From a virus: a DNA stretch of 30,727 bases. The DNA lies in the IMG/VR virus record IMGVR_UViG_3300042914_000137, positions 1 through 30,727 of that record; one strand, written 5' to 3'. The notes beneath the pieces are model-generated. The model was given only the letters and a program-made list of their open reading frames with translations. It searched no databases and was not told the origin of the DNA. Every line of letters starts with the position of its first letter. The stretch's first letter is position 1. The position numbers and the translations under genes are program-made. Positions 28,701 to 30,727 of the stretch are shown piece after piece.

Positions 28701-30641
28701 CTTAGCCAATCCCCAGGGAGTTACTTGACCGATAGCCAAAGCAACCATCAAATCTTCTGTAGCGTTACGAATAGCGTAACGTGGACCAGCAAGAGTCAAG
28801 AATGACCAAGCACCAGTCATCTTATCTACCCAGTCTTTGTTGGCTGTGCCAAGCATTCTGGATACTAATGTACTACGTGCTGCTGCTCTATCAATATCTA
28901 CAAGGCTAGGAGCAGATACGAAGTTATTGAAGTCTGATGGAAGAGCGCCAACATCTTTGTATTCATCACCAAAACGGCTTGCTTGGAACTTCACATCGCC
29001 TTTACCAGTCAAGCGACGGACAATCAACTGTCCTGGCTCTGTAGTGTTGAGGCCACGAATATCAGCAATAGTAGACCAGAGTCCATAAAACATTTCTTTG
29101 CGCTCGCCTACATCATCAACAGATGCGAATGTCTGCTGGATTAGTTGGCTGTCGCGCTTTGTCATTACCAAACGAGCAAGGCGATATATCTGCTCTGGAG
29201 CATCTTTAGAAGTTACATCAAAAGTATCATCACGGAATATCGGAGCAATAGCAAACTTGCTTTTTGCTCTATCAATGCGCTTCAGAATCATAGCCATCGA
29301 TGGACGTGCTACTTCTTTAGGATTGTCGTTAGCGCCTACTTCAGCAACAGTGGTCTTCTTGCCGTTGATAATGGTGTTCTTGATTCCATCTGTTGTTGTA
29401 GCATCACCAAAGTAGGTGGCTTCTACGTACTTGGAACCCATCTTGTCAATATCAAAAACTTTATTTGCAGTAGTTGCGATAGCAATACGAGTCTTACGCT
29501 TAGCGTCAAGCACTGGCATAACCACGCGCTTGCGACCAATACTGCCCTTGATCATCTTGAGAGCATTGTCAGCATTCTCAAAGTAAGCCTGTGCGGTAAG
29601 TGCATTAGTTACTGGCTGGTCTGCCTTGAGGAAATCATCAACAACAGCAGGACCAAATTCAGGCGCTAGACGACGTAGTTCTGCATCTGCTACGCGTGCT
29701 GCTTCCGCATCACCATTTTTGCGAGCAGTCTTGAGTTCATCAAGTTTAGCACCGTAAGTATCCCAGAAAGCCTTGCCGTTGGCAGATGCAAAGTAATCTT
29801 GGAGTTTCTGACCACCCTTAGCAAAGTTGCCATAGAGAACATCTACTGAATACTTAGAAACCTTGTAGGCGTTAGATACCTTACCACCGATAATAAGTGG
29901 ATCTGCAAATACTCGATAGGCAGCATCGACTACACCAGAGACAAGTTTGTATGCAAGGCCAGAGCCTTCAATTTGCTTAGGTAGAAGTAGGTTTGCTACT
30001 TGACGACCTGGAGAATACTTAGAGGCATTGACTGCATCAAGAGTATCTTGGAACAAATCCTGCTCTGCTTGAGTTCCAGCCTTCTTGTATGCAAGTTTTA
30101 CATACTTGGCTTCCTCTGGAGTAGCAGAAGCCATAATCTTTTCTGGTTCTTCACCAGCAGCAATACGCATTGCGATAGTAACTGCGGTGTTACCAAACTT
30201 AGCCTTAGCATCACCAATGCGACCAGGGTTGAAAACCTTGTCACCTTTGTCATTTGCTTCGTCCCACGCATCTGCAAGACCCATTCCTTGGGTAGCACCG
30301 ATTGCAGCAGTACGATACAGACGTGTTGTAAAGTCTGAAACATTTTGTAAGCCAGCCATCAACTTGCTGCCAGCATTCCATACTGCGCCACCTGTATAGT
30401 GCCACGCAGTTCCCAACCAACCTTTCTCAGGCTTGATGGTTGGATCTTCTGTACCAAATGTTGTAGCAAGTGATTGCTGTTGTGATACAGGCTTGGAATT
30501 GTAAACTTTATTGGCTACATCTGCTGGAAGATTAGTCAGTTGCTTATGAACGTTTACCGCTTTGATAAGGGCATTGACTTCACGCTTCTCTGCTTCAGTT
30601 AGTCCAGCAGCCATTGATGCGGCTTTGAGGCTATCTGACAT
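25797..30641 (-). CDS. Giant virion protein (1614 aa), candidate internal/ejected protein
   Basis: This is the largest gene in the window. The predicted protein is mainly alpha-helical, with an N-terminal Ala-rich segment, a middle part with coiled-coil-like helices (about 725-770, KKEADKYAAEIAGLDDTIRN), and a C-terminal half with aromatic-rich motifs (AFSSRNFARFYRATEDFYRR; FVFGFFAPASPQVQLK). I recognise no protease, transglycosylase or transferase signature. Very large helical proteins upstream of capsid genes in short-tailed phages often belong to the ejected core that carries DNA across the cell wall. ATG 30641 has GAGG six bases upstream and overlaps the previous TAA (TAATG). Confidence 0.55.
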   Translation of the reverse strand: MSDSLKAASMAAGLTEAEKREVNALIKAVNVHKQLTNLPADVANKVYNSKPVSQQQSLATTFGTEDPTIKPEKGWLGTAWHYTGGAVWNAGSKLMAGLQNVSDFTTRLYRTAAIGATQGMGLADAWDEANDKGDKVFNPGRIGDAKAKFGNTAVTIAMRIAAGEEPEKIMASATPEEAKYVKLAYKKAGTQAEQDLFQDTLDAVNASKYSPGRQVANLLLPKQIEGSGLAYKLVSGVVDAAYRVFADPLIIGGKVSNAYKVSKYSVDVLYGNFAKGGQKLQDYFASANGKAFWDTYGAKLDELKTARKNGDAEAARVADAELRRLAPEFGPAVVDDFLKADQPVTNALTAQAYFENADNALKMIKGSIGRKRVVMPVLDAKRKTRIAIATTANKVFDIDKMGSKYVEATYFGDATTTDGIKNTIINGKKTTVAEVGANDNPKEVARPSMAMILKRIDRAKSKFAIAPIFRDDTFDVTSKDAPEQIYRLARLVMTKRDSQLIQQTFASVDDVGERKEMFYGLWSTIADIRGLNTTEPGQLIVRRLTGKGDVKFQASRFGDEYKDVGALPSDFNNFVSAPSLVDIDRAAARSTLVSRMLGTANKDWVDKMTGAWSFLTLAGPRYAIRNATEDLMVALAIGQVTPWGLAKSRYLSTRINTALGVRKGLTKGEQAAENPLGAVMRIVNKKEADKYAAEIAGLDDTIRNAKAEIKSLRDELKATDKVLNPGKVIDIERRIDELRNVTQGGLVQQTRNILARSLSEGRVNRLRTKLGASPLDDEELQFLAEQITYGNIDNTLSVVSEGGFNFVTGNDYITRTVNFQKATGVRMSALEINVPSNMYSRARGERGFRKIGLRGNQDEAAMIAWLMRISYVANDELGAIALANVDSPDAVKLVYDWIIKHPEFTKNARLAAQGIDEMQHAKIVVNRAKEVVAKGDVDDIENIAVNTELLDKMRVFDDEKGQYVISGRLSLDDLPENFEDMPSYVIGPTLVPVADAGSYTASIMTKGWTWLGLANARLSREPLVINEMVKIRKQMKKTGFYDAYINSFLKNVDPTKPAKVEAATNLAKRKLAEAIEERATSQVLQYVDNPLVRSQIAFSSRNFARFYRATEDFYRRVYRAVRYNPESIVKAGLTYEGITHSGWIQKDDQGEPYFIYPGIEPVYRAVQGALQALGVPAEFKTPLPIQFGAQLKMITPSLNPDSLAPTFAGPLSGVSVKVVSNLVGIFNPGAADTITQLALGKYAVDQSMVSAFLPAHINRLYAAMNQDERDSQYASAWRKAVTYLEAGGHGLPKKYDEAGNLIPPSAQELEEYRLRVKNTTVAILGTRFVFGFFAPASPQVQLKSDMAEWVRDNGRANFKQLWNKLLDQYPGDYDAAMAKWVELYPDQIPFTVPESERSTVAYFRYAEESGAFVEQNKDLFKQFPQGAAFLIPHKAGFSWDAYKTMTDMGLKRNKSVADYLREVQTAADLQTYYAKKNAYEESLTQVGTDFERSQLRKEFTDWKTLFFAGRPLVAEELSQGSQKAIERINAINDLRSMLEAKPNVMPATEGKLREMLDLYDSYKNERKALDVISGGTFLAQMLKDDTIVKMRELSEFNENTKSAYNVLFASLLGD

Positions 30642-30727
30642 TAGTTACCTCGTGCTAAAGCCTCTTGATACAAAATAGCAATTTCGCCAGTATCATCAAA
30701 AGGTAGTAGTTTGGCTAATGTATCTGA
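30641..30727 (-). CDS. C-terminal end of an upstream virion-cluster gene (partial)
   Basis: The last 28 codons are visible: SDTLAKLLPFDDTGEIAILY followed by Q-E-A-L-A-R-G-N and TAA at 30641-30643. The stop overlaps the start of the giant gene (TAATG), so it belongs to the same leftward operon, and the giant gene's ribosome-binding site lies within its last codons. Being before the giant virion protein it could be a portal, terminase or other head gene, but too little is present to tell. Confidence 0.6.
   Translation of the reverse strand, partial: SDTLAKLLPFDDTGEIAILYQEALARGN

Noticed and set aside
29145-29669. 174-codon plus-strand frame opposite the giant virion gene
   Set aside because: It is antisense to a continuous 1614-codon gene, lacks a ribosome-binding site and has no recognisable motif.

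Overview
The window looks like about 31 kb of a tailed-phage genome, or an integrated or metagenome-assembled copy of one. It has compact modules, ATGA/GTGA/TAATG stop-start overlaps at most junctions, and a capsid-to-lysis gene run on the minus strand. The host is most likely an actinobacterium: there is a WhiB-family gene (5267-5548), a family essentially confined to Actinobacteria and their phages. By eye the base composition is moderate to low in GC for that phylum, which would suit streamlined freshwater lineages of the acI/Nanopelagicales type. That host guess is inference. No integrase, attachment site, CRISPR array or tRNA was seen.

Layout. (1) Positions 1-622, plus strand: the last 30 codons of a lytic-transglycosylase-like gene, a rho-independent terminator, and two tiny genes. 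(2) Positions 619-7607, minus strand, read from 7607 down: a DNA metabolism and host-takeover operon. It encodes an HslV/proteasome-like Ntn hydrolase, a 62-aa protein, a Cas4/RecB-like exonuclease, a Cys/His-ribbon protein, WhiB, a RecA/DnaB-like ATPase, a Holliday-junction-resolvase-like nuclease, small proteins, a primase split into CHC2 zinc-finger and TOPRIM genes, a DUF1599/Nmad1 protein, two tiny genes, an endonuclease VII-like HNH protein, a sigma-like factor, another PD-(D/E)XK-like protein and an FmdB-type zinc ribbon. (3) Positions 7608-7998: a GC-rich, hairpin-rich control region and one plus-strand zinc-ribbon gene. (4) Positions 8002-8990: the terminator of the late operon and a lysis cassette (two holin-like proteins around an M15-type endolysin). 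(5) Positions 9000-30727, minus strand: virion genes. In transcription order these are the end of an upstream gene, a 1614-aa giant virion protein, 225- and 525-aa virion proteins, a 451-aa protein with a short collagen-like segment, scaffold, N4-gp56-like major capsid protein, a 107-aa protein, an FmdB ribbon, six tiny mostly basic genes, two small adaptors, a 301-aa collagen-like protein, a glycosyltransferase, a head-tail connector-like protein, tail and fibre proteins with small acidic partners, and a 739-aa tail protein. No tape-measure gene was recognised, and a 1.6-kilo-residue protein sits before the scaffold. That would suit a short-tailed phage, but morphology cannot be read securely.

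How the parts may work together: WhiB and the sigma-like factor are candidates for redirecting host RNA polymerase. Primase, helicase and four nuclease-type genes would replicate and process the genome. The collagen-like protein, glycosyltransferase and three fibre cassettes probably build and decorate the adsorption apparatus. Thirteen or so of the genes listed are under 60 residues, and most of these are supported by start-stop coupling or a ribosome-binding site.
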